A stretch of DNA of 6,950 bases from an uncultured bacterium (GTDB taxonomy: Bacteria > Verrucomicrobiota > Lentisphaeria > Oligosphaerales > Oligosphaeraceae), in contig CACZQQ010000009.1 of assembly GCA_902783355.1 (NCBI GenBank), positions 1-6,950 of the forward strand. The letters run 5' to 3'. Below the pieces are notes generated by a model, which was not told where the DNA came from, did no database searches, and saw only the letters and a program-made list of their open reading frames with translations. Below are positions 5,310-6,950 of this stretch, piece by piece. Positions within the stretch are counted from its first letter, which is position 1, and each line of letters begins with the position of its first letter. A program made the translations under genes and the position numbers.

Positions 5310-6950
5310 ATGCAGCATTTCGACAAGGACGGCTTTACGGTCGACGGCGCACGCCGTCTGATGTATTCAGGCGAGTTCCACTATTTCCGCGTCCCGAAGG
5401 CGGATTGGCGTCGTCGCCTGCGTCTCTGGCGCGCGGCGGGCGGCAACACGGTCGCCACCTACGTGCCGTGGCTCATCCACGAGCCGGAGGAGGGCGTCTT
5501 CCGCCACTTCGACCTGTTGCGCGCGTTCCTGGATGCCGTCGCCGAAGAGGGGCTTGACCTTGTCGTCCGGCCAGGCGCCTACCAGTACTCGGAGCTGTTG
5601 AACGACGGGCTGCCCGGCTGGCTGCTGAAGGACTATCCGCAGGTCCTGGCCCGCGACAAGCAGGGCAAGCCCTTCCGCAACTGCTCTGTCTCCTACCAGC
5701 ATCCGCTTCTGCTGGAGAAAATCGAGAACTACTTTGCGCAGGTCTGCCCGCTTCTGGCCGAATACACGCAGTCCCACGGCGGCCCCGTCGTCTGCACGCA
5801 GCTGGACAACGAACTGTTCGGCATCCACTGCTGGTTCGGCGGCCTTGACTACAACCAAGAGACCTTCGGCTTCGGGCGCGAGGACGGCCGCTACGCCCAA
5901 TATCTGCGCGGCCGCTTCAAGGATGTGGCGGCCTTGAACGCGCGCTATGGCGTCCGCCACCGCCGCTTCGGCGACTTCGGCCTGGCGGACGAGCCGAAGG
6001 CGGGGCTTCCCGCCTTCCTGTGGAACCGTGACTACTTCGACTTCTACACGGAGCAGGGCGTCGACTATCTGGGCACCCTCATGGGGCTTGTGCGCAAATA
6101 CGGCGTCGACACGCAGGTCTGCCACAACAGCGGGTCGCCGCGGCTGGATTCGTGGTTTTTGGGCGCCAACGAGGCACTGGGGCCCGACTTCCTGCTGGGC
6201 AGCGACCACTACTACTGCCTCAACCAGAGCTGGGCGCAGAACAACCCGACACCCCAGTACTTTGTACTGATGTACCTTTCCTGCGAGACGCTTCGTCTCA
6301 TGGGCAATCCGCCCAGCGTGCTGGAGTTCCCCTTCGGCAGCTGCTCCGACTTCCCCGCCATCACGGCGCAGGACATGGGCGCCGCCTTCTACCTTCACCT
6401 CGCCATGGGCATGAAGGGGCTCAACGGCTACATCTACACGGGCGGCCCCAACATGCCCGGCACGGGCGTGACCACGGACGTCTACGACTATGTCGCGCCC
6501 GTGGGTGCCGACGGCAAGGTGCGCCCCACCTACAATGAGCTGAAGCGCATCGGCAGATTCCTCAAGGAGAATCCGGATGTCGCGTCGGCCGAGCCGGCGG
6601 TGGACTTCCAGATCCTCATGCCGTGGAGGGCCGCCCGCGGCAACGCCCCCTTCCTCAAGCCCTTCGACCTGCCGGGGGCGCTCAAGCCCTTGACACTGTG
6701 GGAGACGACGGTCCGCCAGGGCCTGGTCACCTCGGCCTTCGTGGAGGGGCTTCTGCCGCAGTTTGTCACGGACGTGGCCCACGCCGACCGCGAGAAGGTG
6801 CTGGTCGTCCCCTGCGACGGCACGATGGCCGCCAAGGAACAGCGCGCGCTGCTGGCCTTCGTGAGGGGCGGCGGCCGCGTCCTGTGCCTGCCGCTTCTGC
6901 CGCAGTATGACGAGGACTACCGTCCGTGCACCATTCTGGCCGACGCGCTG
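5310..6950 (+). CDS. GH35-like beta-galactosidase, 3' end outside window
   Basis: 547 codons are open to the right edge with no stop, so the gene is cut by the window. The N-terminus GEFHYFRVPKADWRRRL (21-37), GGNTVATYVPW (44-54) and HEPEEGVF (57-64) is typical of GH35 catalytic barrels in clan GH-A. The likely acid/base Glu is at 168 in TQLDNELFG (163-171), and the likely nucleophile is Glu 339 in VLEFPFGS (337-344). VYDYVAPVGADGKVRPTYNELKR (391-413) matches the end of a GH35 barrel. From ~430 a second domain, with KVLVVPCDG (496-504) and AFVRGGGRVLCLP (516-528), resembles the glutamine-amidotransferase-like domain of GH42 enzymes. Such a protein removes terminal beta-galactose from oligosaccharides. 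No signal peptide is seen, so it probably acts in the cytoplasm on imported sugars. Substrate specificity cannot be told from sequence, and relatives with other specificities exist. It may be co-transcribed with manC. Confidence 0.87.
   Translation, partial: MQHFDKDGFTVDGARRLMYSGEFHYFRVPKADWRRRLRLWRAAGGNTVATYVPWLIHEPEEGVFRHFDLLRAFLDAVAEEGLDLVVRPGAYQYSELLNDGLPGWLLKDYPQVLARDKQGKPFRNCSVSYQHPLLLEKIENYFAQVCPLLAEYTQSHGGPVVCTQLDNELFGIHCWFGGLDYNQETFGFGREDGRYAQYLRGRFKDVAALNARYGVRHRRFGDFGLADEPKAGLPAFLWNRDYFDFYTEQGVDYLGTLMGLVRKYGVDTQVCHNSGSPRLDSWFLGANEALGPDFLLGSDHYYCLNQSWAQNNPTPQYFVLMYLSCETLRLMGNPPSVLEFPFGSCSDFPAITAQDMGAAFYLHLAMGMKGLNGYIYTGGPNMPGTGVTTDVYDYVAPVGADGKVRPTYNELKRIGRFLKENPDVASAEPAVDFQILMPWRAARGNAPFLKPFDLPGALKPLTLWETTVRQGLVTSAFVEGLLPQFVTDVAHADREKVLVVPCDGTMAAKEQRALLAFVRGGGRVLCLPLLPQYDEDYRPCTILADAL

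Noticed and set aside
4046..6782. Long - strand open frames opposite manC and the beta-galactosidase (426 and 471 codons)
   Set aside because: Same cause: antisense of strongly GC-biased coding sequence, rich in Val, Ala, Gly, Arg and His, while the + strand frames show complete family motifs.

Overview
The window is a GC-rich stretch of bacterial chromosome carrying five genes, all on the + strand: an elongation factor G paralogue, an enlarged nicotinate-nucleotide adenylyltransferase (NadD), the ribosomal silencing factor RsfS, a mannose-1-phosphate guanylyltransferase (ManC), and the first 547 codons of a family-35-like beta-galactosidase that runs off the right edge. The third codon positions are strongly G/C, which is why long antisense open frames appear opposite every gene. 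No RNA gene, insertion sequence, CRISPR array or phage gene is seen. A member of the PVC group, such as a gut Lentisphaerota or Verrucomicrobiota relative, would fit the EF-G paralogue, the cytoplasmic GH35-like enzyme and the gene style. This is inference only; no marker gene here settles the lineage.

Layout: bases 1-289 are a lower-GC non-coding region with homopolymer runs of T and A, small inverted repeats and a possible promoter just before the EF-G gene. The EF-G paralogue (290-2320) is followed by a 99-base gap with two hairpins, the second shaped like an intrinsic terminator. NadD (2420-3559) has a ~50-residue N-terminal extension and a ~105-residue Pro/Ala-rich insert inside the otherwise ordinary enzyme. 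A 127-base gap holding three consecutive perfect inverted repeats leads to RsfS (3687-4112). A 65-base gap with one further hairpin leads to ManC (4178-5284), and 25 bases later the beta-galactosidase begins (5310).

How they relate: nadD-rsfS is a familiar bacterial pairing, joining NAD synthesis to a factor that blocks ribosome subunit joining when nutrients are short. An EF-G paralogue beside RsfS makes the left half a translation/NAD cluster. ManC makes GDP-mannose for glycan synthesis, and the beta-galactosidase removes galactose from glycans. The right half is therefore carbohydrate metabolism and may be a separate unit. The most unusual points are the altered GTPase motifs of the EF-G paralogue, the disordered insert in NadD, and the run of different hairpins filling the gaps between the first four genes. 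Nothing in the window proves a wholly new system.
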